Shown here: positions 19,463-27,567 of the stretch, piece after piece
Layout: each line of letters begins with the position of its first letter
Numbering within the stretch: position 1 is the first letter of the stretch
Assembly (NCBI GenBank): GCA_040905185.1
Contig: JBBDRZ010000007.1
Span: 62,001-126,000, forward strand
Source: DASTEQ01 sp040905185
GTDB lineage: Bacteria > Chloroflexota > Limnocylindria > QHBO01
Length of the DNA: 64,000 nucleotides
Direction of reading: 5' to 3'
Notes under the pieces: generated by a model
The model's database searches: none
What the model was told of the DNA's origin: nothing
Seen by the model: the letters and a program-made list of their open reading frames with translations, nothing else
Program-made: the position numbers and the translations under genes

Positions 19463-20002
19463 GTGACCCAGCTCATTGAGATGGTCGTCGAAAGCGTGCG
19501 GGTCCACGTCCTGTCGAGCCAGCACGTGGTGATCCTCAAGGAGACCGAACGGGACCGATACCTGCCCATCTGGATCGGTCCCTCTGAGGCCAACGCCATC
19601 GCCATGCGCCTGCAGGGCATCAGCGCCGAGCGTCCGCTGACCCATGACTTGTTGGTCAGCGTGCTGGGCGCGGTTCACGGCTCGCTGAGCCGGGTCGTGG
19701 TCACCCACGTCAGCGATGGGACCTTCCACGCCCGCCTGTACCTGGAGACCGCCGAGGGCGGGGAGACGGAGATCGACTCGCGGACCTCGGACGCGATCGC
19801 GGTCGCGATCCGGACCGGGTCGACCATCTACGTCGACGAACGGGTCCTCGACGAGGCCGGCGTCGAGCCCGAGACGAACGGCGAGCTGGGCGAGGACGAC
19901 GAGAAGCTGGCCGTGTTCCGCGACTTCGTGAACTCGCTCGACGTCGACCTGGGGCCGTCCGAGGGCCGCCCACCGTCCGAGGGCCGCCCACCCATCGAGT
20001 AG
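19463..20002 (+). CDS. Bifunctional nuclease family protein (BFN/DUF151)
   Basis: 179 residues. The DUF151 core is clear: VVESVRVHVLSSQHVVILKE, LPIWIGPSEANAIAMRLQG, RPLTHDLL and RTSDAIAVAIRTGSTIYVDE. Plant members cleave RNA and DNA; the bacterial role is unsettled. The acidic C-terminal tail ends in two copies of PSEGRP encoded by a perfect 18-bp tandem repeat. Confidence 0.9.
   Translation: MTQLIEMVVESVRVHVLSSQHVVILKETERDRYLPIWIGPSEANAIAMRLQGISAERPLTHDLLVSVLGAVHGSLSRVVVTHVSDGTFHARLYLETAEGGETEIDSRTSDAIAVAIRTGSTIYVDERVLDEAGVEPETNGELGEDDEKLAVFRDFVNSLDVDLGPSEGRPPSEGRPPIE
19955..19990 (+). repeat. Perfect 18-bp tandem duplication
   Basis: CCGTCCGAGGGCCGCCCA twice, inside the 3' end of the BFN gene, in frame. 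Confidence 0.9.
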
Positions 20003-20008
20003 CCGGGG

Positions 20009-20764
20009 CTAGGTTCCTGGCGACGACCCCAGCGTCCGCTCCCGGTCGGTCCACAGCGCCCAGCGCAGCCGGAAGATGTCCCGGAAGGTGCGCATGATCT
20101 TCAGGAAGCTGGCGCCGGTGTTCTGTCCCGCGGTCCGCGGGTAGTGCGTGACGCCCACTTGATCCATCCGCACGCCCCGCGCGTTGAGCTTGATGAGCAG
20201 CTCGGCCGACAGGAACGGCCCTTCGGAATCCAGCCGCAGGCCATCGAACACGTGACGGCGGAAGACCTTCATGGCGCAGTCGATGTCGCGCACCCGGAGC
20301 CCGAACAGGACCGACACGATCGCGTTGTAGGTCTTGGCGATGATGAGCCGATGAACCGGGTCGCGGCGCTTGATGCGGTAGCCGATGACGGCGTCCACCG
20401 GGCGGGCGGTGTTCGCCAGCCGATCGAGCAGCCGGCGCAGCTCGGCCAGGTCGAACTGGAGGTCGCCATCCGAGAACGCGATCAGCTCGCCGCGGGCGTT
20501 GGCGAACCCCGCCTGTAGCGCGCCGCCGTAGCCGTGGTTGGGCTGGTGGACGACGCGGACACGGGTGTCGGCGGCGGCCAGCTCATCGGCCAGCTGCGGG
20601 GTGCGATCGGTCGAGCCATCGTCGATGGCGAGCACCTCGAGCGAGCCGACCAGGGGCCCGACCTCCTCCAGGGCCCGGGCTACCGTCCGCTCGATGTTCG
20701 CCTCCTCGTTGTAGGCGGGGAAGAAGAACGTCAGGGCAGGACGGGCTGCGACCGATTCGTCCAC
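20009..20764 (-). CDS. GT2 glycosyltransferase, polyprenyl-phosphate mannose synthase-like
   Basis: 251 residues. GT-A fold markers: FFFPAYNEEANIERTV, VLAIDDGSTDRT, the DGDLQFD metal site, and a DPM1-like second half (GYRIKRRDPVHRLIIAKTYN, then CAMKVFRRHVFDGL and TGASFLKIMRTFRDI). No TM helix, so it resembles the soluble DPM1/Ppm1-D2 catalytic domain. Expected reaction: transfer of mannose from GDP-mannose to a polyprenyl phosphate, the donor used by PMT enzymes. A PMT gene diverges 32 bp away, which supports the assignment. Glucosyl specificity is possible. Confidence 0.82.
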   Translation of the reverse strand: MDESVAARPALTFFFPAYNEEANIERTVARALEEVGPLVGSLEVLAIDDGSTDRTPQLADELAAADTRVRVVHQPNHGYGGALQAGFANARGELIAFSDGDLQFDLAELRRLLDRLANTARPVDAVIGYRIKRRDPVHRLIIAKTYNAIVSVLFGLRVRDIDCAMKVFRRHVFDGLRLDSEGPFLSAELLIKLNARGVRMDQVGVTHYPRTAGQNTGASFLKIMRTFRDIFRLRWALWTDRERTLGSSPGT

Positions 20765-20796
20765 GGGCCTCCCTGGTTTTCAGAGCCGGTCAAGGG

Positions 20797-23700
20797 GTGG
20801 CGCGGATGGTAGCGGAACCCGGCGCTATACTCGCCCCCGCCTTGCCGACCCGTCGTTTCCTCGATCCGTTCGGCACGCTCCTCGTGCTCCTCCTCGCCGG
20901 CCTCGCGCTGCGCGTGCTGGTGGCGACCGTCATCCTGCCCCAGAGCGGCCTCCACAACGACATCACCGCCTTCAGCGCATGGGCTTTGCGCCTGGCCGAC
21001 GTCGGCCCCGCCGAGTTCTACGCCCCGGGCTATTTCGCCGACTACCCACCCGGCTACATGTACGTGCTGTGGTTGCTGGGCGAAGTGTCCCGCTTCCTGG
21101 AACCGCTCCTGGGGGCGAGTCCCATTCGGGGCCTGGTCAAGGTGCCGGGGATCGCCGCCGATCTCGGAGTGGCATGGCTCATCTATCTCATCGCGGTCCG
21201 GTTCTTCGGGGATCGGCCGCCCATTCGCTGGCTCGGATCGGGCGCGCGGATTGGCCTCATCGGCGCCGCGCTCTACCTGTTCAACCCCGGCACCGTGTTC
21301 AACTCGGCGGTCTGGGGCCAGATGGATGCGGTCGGGGTCCTCGTCATCCTGGCCGGGCTGTACGCCCTGGGCCGGGGGTGGACCGAAGCCGCCGGGCTGG
21401 CCGCGGTGGTGGCGCTCCTGATCAAGTTCCAGTTCGGCTGGCTCGTCCCGATCGTGGCCGTGGTCGGGCTCAAACGGCACCTGTTCGGCCGGTCGTCGGA
21501 CGCGACGCTCGCGGCTCGTCCCGATCCGGTCCGGGTCCTGACCTCGCTGGCGGTGGGGTTCGGAACACTGGTTGCTCTGCTCCTCCCCTTTGGGATGACC
21601 CTCCTGCGCACCGGCGACCCAACGACCGGCCTGATCGACAAGTTCCTGGCGGCAGCCAACCAGTACCAGGGACTCACCATCAACGCCTTCAACCTGTGGC
21701 GCAACCCGTGGAGTGGACTCTCGCAGGTCCAGCAATGGGGAAACGACCAGGCCATCGCCCTCAACCTGGGCGGCCTGGACGTGACGTGGGCCATGGTGGG
21801 GATCGCGCTGTTTGCCCTGGCGGTCGTCGCCGCCCTGGTGGCGGTGGCGCGGCGCGACGACATGCACGGCATCCTCATGAGCTCGCTGACCATGGCGGTC
21901 GCCTTCTTCGCGTTGCCCACCCGGGTCCACGAGCGGTACCTGTTCCCGGCCATCGCGCTGGCGGCCCCGCTGGCGGGGACGGCCGTCCGGTGGGCGCTTG
22001 CGTTCGCGACCATCTCGGCCCTGTTCTTCCTGAACATCTACTGGGTGTACTCGGCCGACTGGTCGTACGCCGCGCCCCCGGTGATCAACCCGGGGCTCGG
22101 GGGCGAGCCGTTCGCGCGCGACCCGCTGCTGGCCGCCACCGTCTTCAGCGACATGGGCGTCTACCTGGTGTCGGCGAGCGTGGTGGTGGTGCTGGGCTGG
22201 ATCGTCTGGCAGGCGCTGCGCCCGGAACCCTTGCCAGGCGACGTGGCCGCGCGCGCGGTCGACGTGGAAGCCGCCGAGGAGGCCGCCGCGGCGGCGAGCG
22301 CGGTCCGCGCGGCGCGGGGGCGCCCCGGCTGGCGCTGGCTGCGTCAGGACGCGGTCGCGGAGGACGAACGCGAGCCCCCACGCCGGCTGGACCGATTGGA
22401 CCTGGCCCTGGTCGTGGCCCTGGTGGCGCTGGCGCTCGTGCTGCGCCTGTGGCGGTTGGACGTGCCGCGCTCGATGATCTTCGACGAGGTCTACCACGGC
22501 CGCACCGCCGCCGAATACCTGGCCAACTGGACCTGGGGCTGGGACCGCGACCCGTACGAGTGGACCCACCCCATGCTGGCCAAGTACCTCATCGCGGCGG
22601 GCATCGTGGTCGCGAACCCGAACCAGGTCAGCGGCAGCACGGATCTCGATGCGCCCGCCACGAGCCTGGCGGTGGCGCCCCAGAAGACCGCCTCCGGGTG
22701 GCCTGCGTCGATCGTGTTCTCCTCGGACGGGAGCCGGACGATCGAGGCCCGCGACGCGTCCACCGGCGTGGTCGCGGACAGCTGGGAGGCCGATGGCCCT
22801 GTGTCGAGCCTGGCCTGGGACCCGGACACCGGCCGGCTCCTGGCCGGCCTGGGCGACAGCGGCACCATCGCGGCCTGGGACCTGAACGCGTTCCTGAGCG
22901 GAGGGGCGGAGCGGGCGCCGCCCGTTGTCACGTTCGGCATCGAGACCGGCATGACAGGCGTTCTCCAGCTGCTCGTGCCACTCGCCGATTCGGTGCTCGT
23001 CGTGCGCGGCCCGGACGAGGTGGCCGTGTTCGAGCGGGTCACCGGGGCCGAGATGGCGCGCCGTGAGATGACGGTCAGCGCCATCACCTACACGAGCGCG
23101 GTGAGCGGCGACAACGAGGTCAGCGCGCGGGTGATCGTCATCGACCCCAACCGGGAAGTGGTGCTTTCGCTGGACGCGGGGACGCTGAGGACCGAAACCA
23201 CGGAGACGCCCGAATCCGCGCCGCTCGGGTTGCTGATGACCAGCGGGCGCGGGACAAACCAGCTGACCTGGGTACCGGTTGGCCCGCTGCCGGCGACCGC
23301 CGAGCACCCGGCCACGACCGGCGGCATGATGATCCTGCGCGGCGGCGGGATCATTCCGGACGACACGATCCCGCTCCCCGGTCCGGCCCGCGCCCTCGGC
23401 TGGGACCAGGTGGCCAACCTGGTGTACGTGGCAGGACCGCAGCAGGTCTGGACCATCATGCCGCACGGGGACAGCCGCTCGGGGTACGCGGTGTACGACG
23501 AGACCCCGGTCGAGGGCGAGCCGCTGGCATTCGCGTTCGATGTCAGCGACACCTCCCAGACCGATGACCACGGCCGGCTGATCGTGTCCACCCAGCGCGC
23601 CGACGGCGGAGCGCTGGTCAGCCTCGACATCGGCGACAACGCGTATGCCTGGCGCCTGGCGGCGGCGGTCTTCGGGGCCCTGCTGGCGGGACTCGCCTAC

Positions 23701-25359
23701 GCGTTCACCGCGATGCTCTTCCGGCGCCGCTCGATCGCCATCCTGGCCGGGCTGTTCGTGGCCGTCGACCTGATGAGCATCGCCATGAGCCGGATCGCCA
23801 TGAACGACATCTTCGTCGCGTTCTTCATCGTGGCTGCCTATGCCCTGTTCTGGCCCATCTGGGGCGGTCGCTGGCGTCGGAGCGCGTGGTGGGTGCTGCC
23901 CCTGGTGGGGGTCATGATCGGTCTGGCCGCCGCGTCCAAGTGGGTGGGCTGGTACGCGCTCATCGGCCTGTGGTTCCTGGTCCTGCTTCGCTCCCAGCTG
24001 GGCCGATTCATCCTGGTGGCGGCGACCGGCTTCGCGGCGGTCGCGGTTGGCATGGGCGCCCCATGGCCCGATTCTCCGTGGCCGCCATGGCCCTTCACCC
24101 TCATCGCGCTTGCCGTGCTGGGCCTGGCGCTGGCGGTGGCCTGGGTCCGGCCCGTGCGCCTGTCCGGCTCCGAGCTGTGGGCTGTCGCCTCCACCGGGGT
24201 GGTGGTTGGCGCTATCGGTCTGTCCTTCGTCCTCGCATTCCAGACCCTCGACTGCGGCGCCTCGCCGTGCCGTGAGCCAGGAGGCATCGTGGAGCTGGGC
24301 TTCGGGATCCTGTTCCGCGGCCTGGAAGCCCACTGGCCGGCCATCGTGGCGCTCGGTATCGCGGCGCTCCTCCTGCTCGTCCGTGCCGCTCGCAGCCTGC
24401 TCCGACCGGACAGTGATGCGCGGTGGCTCAAGCCGGCCGAGATGGCCGGCTTCGCATGGCCCTGGATTTTCGTGTGCCTCCTGGTCGTCCCGCTTGCGGT
24501 GTACGTCGCCACATACATCCCCTGGCTGGACGTGGGCCACTCGTTTGCGATCCCGAACAGCGGCCCCGGCTACGCCTGGTCACTCGACGAGCTGCATGCC
24601 CAGATGTTCGGCTACCACTACGGCTTGCAAGCCGGTCACGCGGCCTCGTCGCCGTGGTGGAGCTGGCCGCTGGACCTCAAACCCGTCTGGTTCTACAGCC
24701 ATTCATTCGACCTCCTGCGCGTAGCGGTGACCTACAACGGTGGGAACCCGGTCCTGTTCTGGGCCAGCGTGCCGGCCATCGGGGTGGCTCTCCTGCTCGC
24801 CTGGCGTCGGCGCTCGTGGGCACTTCTGCTGGTGGTGATTGCCTTCGCGTTCCAGTACCTGCCCTGGGCGCGGATTGAGCGAGCGACCTTCCAGTACCAC
24901 TATCTGACCGCGGTGCTGTTCGCGTTCGTGGCGGTCGCCTACGTCCTGGACGAGGTGCTGCGCGATCGATCGTTGCGCGACTACGGGATTGCATTCCTGA
25001 TCGCGGTGGGGGTGACGGGGCTGATGATCTACCCGCTCAACTCGGCGCTGGCCATGCCCGACTGGTACGTCAACGCCGCCCGCGCGCTGCCGCCGTGGAA
25101 CTACGCGTTCCAGTTCCCGGGGCCGCCCCAGGGTGAGCGGCCGCCACTCATCAGCACCGACATCGTCGTCCTGGCGCTGGCCACGGTGGTGTCGCTGGCG
25201 GCGGCGGCGTTCGCGTCGTTCGGTCACGACCTCCTGGCCGGCCGGATTCGCGAGCGGTCCGGCTCCTCAGCTGGTTCGGCGGAGGGCGGTAGCCAGGACC
25301 AGGATCCCGATGACGACCAGGCCGATGGGCCAGACGAGGTCCCAGTTCAGCCAGGGTAG
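20797..25359 (+). CDS. Fused GT-C mannosyltransferases: N-terminal GT-C unit plus PMT domain with inserted propeller-like domain
   Basis: Up to 1520 residues. Part 1 (about 20-475): multi-TM GT-C module with the first-loop acidic pair in LHNDITAFSAWA and the FADYPPGYMYVLWLLG block. Part 2: Ala/Arg linker (about 480-525). Part 3 (from about 530): protein O-mannosyltransferase-type GT-C with IFDEVYHGR (catalytic DE) and WTHPMLAKYLIAAG. Its first big loop is expanded by about 330 residues (about 610-945) rich in WD-like strands (GTIAAWDLNAF), then further TM helices follow. Probable function is polyprenyl-P-mannose-dependent glycosylation of secreted proteins. Start uncertain: ATG 20797 or 20806, or TTG 20842, which lies 10 nt after TATACT (20826-20831) and would give MPTRRFLDPFGTLLVLL. 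The 3' 93 bp overlap pspC. Confidence 0.85.
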   Translation: MARMVAEPGAILAPALPTRRFLDPFGTLLVLLLAGLALRVLVATVILPQSGLHNDITAFSAWALRLADVGPAEFYAPGYFADYPPGYMYVLWLLGEVSRFLEPLLGASPIRGLVKVPGIAADLGVAWLIYLIAVRFFGDRPPIRWLGSGARIGLIGAALYLFNPGTVFNSAVWGQMDAVGVLVILAGLYALGRGWTEAAGLAAVVALLIKFQFGWLVPIVAVVGLKRHLFGRSSDATLAARPDPVRVLTSLAVGFGTLVALLLPFGMTLLRTGDPTTGLIDKFLAAANQYQGLTINAFNLWRNPWSGLSQVQQWGNDQAIALNLGGLDVTWAMVGIALFALAVVAALVAVARRDDMHGILMSSLTMAVAFFALPTRVHERYLFPAIALAAPLAGTAVRWALAFATISALFFLNIYWVYSADWSYAAPPVINPGLGGEPFARDPLLAATVFSDMGVYLVSASVVVVLGWIVWQALRPEPLPGDVAARAVDVEAAEEAAAAASAVRAARGRPGWRWLRQDAVAEDEREPPRRLDRLDLALVVALVALALVLRLWRLDVPRSMIFDEVYHGRTAAEYLANWTWGWDRDPYEWTHPMLAKYLIAAGIVVANPNQVSGSTDLDAPATSLAVAPQKTASGWPASIVFSSDGSRTIEARDASTGVVADSWEADGPVSSLAWDPDTGRLLAGLGDSGTIAAWDLNAFLSGGAERAPPVVTFGIETGMTGVLQLLVPLADSVLVVRGPDEVAVFERVTGAEMARREMTVSAITYTSAVSGDNEVSARVIVIDPNREVVLSLDAGTLRTETTETPESAPLGLLMTSGRGTNQLTWVPVGPLPATAEHPATTGGMMILRGGGIIPDDTIPLPGPARALGWDQVANLVYVAGPQQVWTIMPHGDSRSGYAVYDETPVEGEPLAFAFDVSDTSQTDDHGRLIVSTQRADGGALVSLDIGDNAYAWRLAAAVFGALLAGLAYAFTAMLFRRRSIAILAGLFVAVDLMSIAMSRIAMNDIFVAFFIVAAYALFWPIWGGRWRRSAWWVLPLVGVMIGLAAASKWVGWYALIGLWFLVLLRSQLGRFILVAATGFAAVAVGMGAPWPDSPWPPWPFTLIALAVLGLALAVAWVRPVRLSGSELWAVASTGVVVGAIGLSFVLAFQTLDCGASPCREPGGIVELGFGILFRGLEAHWPAIVALGIAALLLLVRAARSLLRPDSDARWLKPAEMAGFAWPWIFVCLLVVPLAVYVATYIPWLDVGHSFAIPNSGPGYAWSLDELHAQMFGYHYGLQAGHAASSPWWSWPLDLKPVWFYSHSFDLLRVAVTYNGGNPVLFWASVPAIGVALLLAWRRRSWALLLVVIAFAFQYLPWARIERATFQYHYLTAVLFAFVAVAYVLDEVLRDRSLRDYGIAFLIAVGVTGLMIYPLNSALAMPDWYVNAARALPPWNYAFQFPGPPQGERPPLISTDIVVLALATVVSLAAAAFASFGHDLLAGRIRERSGSSAGSAEGGSQDQDPDDDQADGPDEVPVQPG
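20826..20831 (+). promoter_or_regulatory. -10 element, possible near-leaderless start for the GT-C fusion
   Basis: TATACT in a GCTATACTCGCC context like that before secA. If used, the gene starts at TTG 20842 rather than at the ATG codons upstream. Confidence 0.35.
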
Positions 25360-25743
25360 GAACTCGGCGGCCAGGAACCAGGCCCCGATCACGATCAGGA
25401 TGGCCCCCAGGATCACGCGGCCGCCTGGCCCGCCTGCCGCGTTGGCAGCCGGGGGCCACGAAGCCGGAGCAGCGGAGCCTGTCGCCGCGGGTGTTTCATC
25501 CCCTTGCTCGCCCGATGGCGGCGCGGCCGTGAGCCCCGCGGCTGCGCCCACCGGGTACGGCTGTTCGGGGACGACTGCCCACATGACCAGGTAGACGACG
25601 AGGAACACGCCGCCCGAGAAGAAGGCCAGCAGCAGCCACAGGACGCGAGCGATCGAGGGATCAATGTCGAAGTAGGTGGCGGTACCCGCCGCCACGCCGC
25701 CGATGCGACGATCGACCACCGATCGGTACAGACGACGGTTCAT
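25267..25743 (-). CDS. PspC-domain envelope stress protein
   Basis: 158 residues. The N-terminal 60 residues are a PspC domain (LYRSVVDRRIGGVAAGTATY, then YFDIDPSIARVLWLLLAFF) with one TM segment; a Pro/Ala-rich linker follows, then two more hydrophobic helices resembling the LiaF N-terminal membrane module. PspC proteins sense membrane stress. Coupled by ATGA overlap to the upstream LiaF-like gene. Its last 93 bp run antisense to the end of the GT-C gene. Confidence 0.85.
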   Translation of the reverse strand: MNRRLYRSVVDRRIGGVAAGTATYFDIDPSIARVLWLLLAFFSGGVFLVVYLVMWAVVPEQPYPVGAAAGLTAAPPSGEQGDETPAATGSAAPASWPPAANAAGGPGGRVILGAILIVIGAWFLAAEFLPWLNWDLVWPIGLVVIGILVLATALRRTS

Positions 25744-26705
25744 GAGCAGCCTCCCTCCGGGTTGAGCGTGAACGCGGCCGCGTTGCCGCTGAAAACGATG
25801 TCAATCCGGGTTTCCGCGGACGTGTATCCCGGCGTGCGCCACACGTCTCCATCCTCGGTCAACCCCTCTTCGTCGAGGTTATGACCCACCGCGACGTCAC
25901 TGCCGATGGTGACCTGCAGGCCGATATCATCCGGGACGCAGACGTGGAACTCGCCCGCATTCGCGCTGAGCCGCACCGAGCCGACCTCGGTCTGGTCCGA
26001 GAACCGAATGCCCGCCGATCCCGCGTTGAGTGATGCCTCCACCGTGTCCGCGGCCGCGTCCGAGAGGTCTACCGTGAACGCTGCCGCGTTTCCCTCCACC
26101 TGGATCGCGCCCCAGTGGCCGCCGGCCAGATCCAGGGTCGCGTCCCCGGCGTTGAGCGAGGTCGACAAGTTGGTGTCCCCGTCCTCAGGGAGTGTCACCG
26201 CCACGTGGCGGCGTCCGCCCAGCGACACCGCGTCGCCGGATCGAATCCCCAAGTCTCGCTTGCCCGAGGACAACTCCAAATCGGGCGCGGACTCCTCGTC
26301 GGCCTCGACGATCCATTCCCGGCCGTCTCCGCCGGTCACCTCGAGACTGACGCAGTTGAGATCCAGCTGCACCTCCGCGCCGTTCCCGCGGAAGGAGCCT
26401 TCGTCGAAAGCCTGCAACGGGCCGGGATCGCCGCCACCGCACGCCGTCGGGAGCGAACCCCCGCCGCCCACCAGGCCCCCAATCAGCGCGCCGAGCATCA
26501 CCCCGGCCAGGCCGATGGCAACCACGCCCAGCCTGCCGGCGAATATGACGGCCACGCCGGCGCCGATCAGGATCAAAGGCCACCACCGCGAAGCCTCAGC
26601 CAGGATCTCGTGGCTGATGTAGCCCTGTTGAATCGCCAGGATCACCACCCCGGCGCTGACAAGTGCGGCGCCCCAGAAGATGGCGCGGCGCGACGCGGAT
26701 TTCAT
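25740..26705 (-). CDS. LiaF/DUF4097-like membrane-anchored beta-helix protein
   Basis: 321 residues. Helices at about 7-26, 41-58 and 60-80, then a secreted domain of about 230 residues with regular short strands (SLNAGDATLDLAGGHWG, VEGNAAAFTVDLS, SLNAGSAGIRFSD, LSANAGEFHVCVP), a right-handed beta-helix pattern like that of LiaF and DUF4097 adhesin-type domains. LiaF proteins restrain envelope-stress two-component systems in firmicutes. The PspC partner supports a stress-sensing role. No LiaRS kinase or regulator is nearby. Confidence 0.75.
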   Translation of the reverse strand: MKSASRRAIFWGAALVSAGVVILAIQQGYISHEILAEASRWWPLILIGAGVAVIFAGRLGVVAIGLAGVMLGALIGGLVGGGGSLPTACGGGDPGPLQAFDEGSFRGNGAEVQLDLNCVSLEVTGGDGREWIVEADEESAPDLELSSGKRDLGIRSGDAVSLGGRRHVAVTLPEDGDTNLSTSLNAGDATLDLAGGHWGAIQVEGNAAAFTVDLSDAAADTVEASLNAGSAGIRFSDQTEVGSVRLSANAGEFHVCVPDDIGLQVTIGSDVAVGHNLDEEGLTEDGDVWRTPGYTSAETRIDIVFSGNAAAFTLNPEGGCS

Positions 26706-26847
26706 GGCGACTGACTCCCCTCCGGGCTAGGCTCGCCCATTCTGGCACCCGTCCCGTTCCGACTCCAATGCCATTCGGCCCGATTCCTGAGCGGTAGTAG
26801 GCTTCCTGGGACACGGACGTTCCGAAGGGGGTCTAGAAAGTCCGGCA

Positions 26848-26914
26848 TGAAGATTGTGGTTATTGGCGGCAGCGGGCTAATCGGGACAAAGCTCGTGAAC
26901 AAGCTTCGTCAGCG
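26848..26914 (+). pseudogene. 5' remnant of an NAD(P)-binding SDR/NmrA-like gene
   Basis: ATG 26848 opens a Rossmann start, MKIVVIGGSGLIGTKLVNKL, with the GxxGxxG motif intact, then loses similarity after about 22 residues and ends at a TGA inside tetR. Full-length relatives run to about 250 residues. The body is missing, so this is a truncated leftover whose 3' part was replaced by the tetR promoter region. Confidence 0.6.
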
Positions 26915-26929
26915 CGCGAGGCTCTTGAC

Positions 26930-26958
26930 ACGAGTCATATATTCACCAAATGACTCGT
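26930..26958. promoter_or_regulatory. Palindromic operator over the tetR start
   Basis: ACGAGTCAT (26930-26938) and ATGACTCGT (26950-26958) are perfect 9-bp inverted arms, 11 bp apart. The right arm is the first three codons of tetR. The -10 TATATT (26938-26943) lies between the arms, 6 nt before ATG, implying a leaderless tetR mRNA that TetR itself could block. Confidence 0.6.
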
Positions 26959-27567
26959 ATCGCAAATGGCACGCAGCGTGCCTACCGGAGTGACCTTCGG
27001 GCCCAGCAGGCCGAGGAGACGCGGTCCCGGATCCTGGACGCGACGGTGCGGGTCCTCGCGGCCGGCGTGGCGAGCGTCTCGATTCCCGGCGTGGCGCGCG
27101 AAGCAGGGGTTTCGATCCCCACCGTGTACCGCCACTTTGGGACCAAGCGGGACCTGCTGGCCGCGGTCTACCCCCACCTGGTTCGCCAGTCGGGCCTCTC
27201 CGAGCTGATCGCTCCGCGCAACATGGAGGAGTTCGGCCAGATGGTTCGCCAGCTCTTCGGGCGCATGGGGTCATTCGACGAGATGAGCCGGGCGGCGATA
27301 TTCAGCCCCGCGGCCGACGAGGTCCGGCGGATCAGCATGCCGGAGCGGATCGCCAAGAGCCGCGCCTTCGCCCGGCTGCTGGCGCCGGGGGCCAGCGCCG
27401 CTGACCTGGAACGCATCACGCGCATCTTCGTAGTCCTCACCAACTCGGCGGCGATGCGGATCTGGCGCGACCACCTCGGCTCCTCGGTCGACGAGGCGGC
27501 CGATGACATCGTCTGGATCCTGCGCGCCGCGATCGCCACAGCCCAAGGGGGGAAGGCACGTTCATGA
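26950..27567 (+). CDS. TetR-family transcriptional regulator
   Basis: 205 residues. The N-terminal HTH is typical: RSRILDATVRVLAAGVASVS, then VAREAGVSIPTVYRHFGTKR (about residues 25-72). The C-terminal ligand-binding part is helical and unassigned. It overlaps the downstream dikinase gene by 4 nt, so it probably controls that gene and itself through the palindrome at its start. Confidence 0.9.
   Translation: MTRIANGTQRAYRSDLRAQQAEETRSRILDATVRVLAAGVASVSIPGVAREAGVSIPTVYRHFGTKRDLLAAVYPHLVRQSGLSELIAPRNMEEFGQMVRQLFGRMGSFDEMSRAAIFSPAADEVRRISMPERIAKSRAFARLLAPGASAADLERITRIFVVLTNSAAMRIWRDHLGSSVDEAADDIVWILRAAIATAQGGKARS

Noticed and set aside
20731..24540. Open minus-strand frame of about 1270 codons under the GT-C fusion
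   Set aside because: Same shadow pattern; its low-complexity His/Gln/Gly-rich translation has no fold, while the plus strand encodes clear TM helices and GT motifs.
26925..26943. TTGACA followed by TATATT as a tetR promoter
   Set aside because: The spacer is only 7 bp, so the two cannot act as one -35/-10 pair; only the -10 with a leaderless start was kept.
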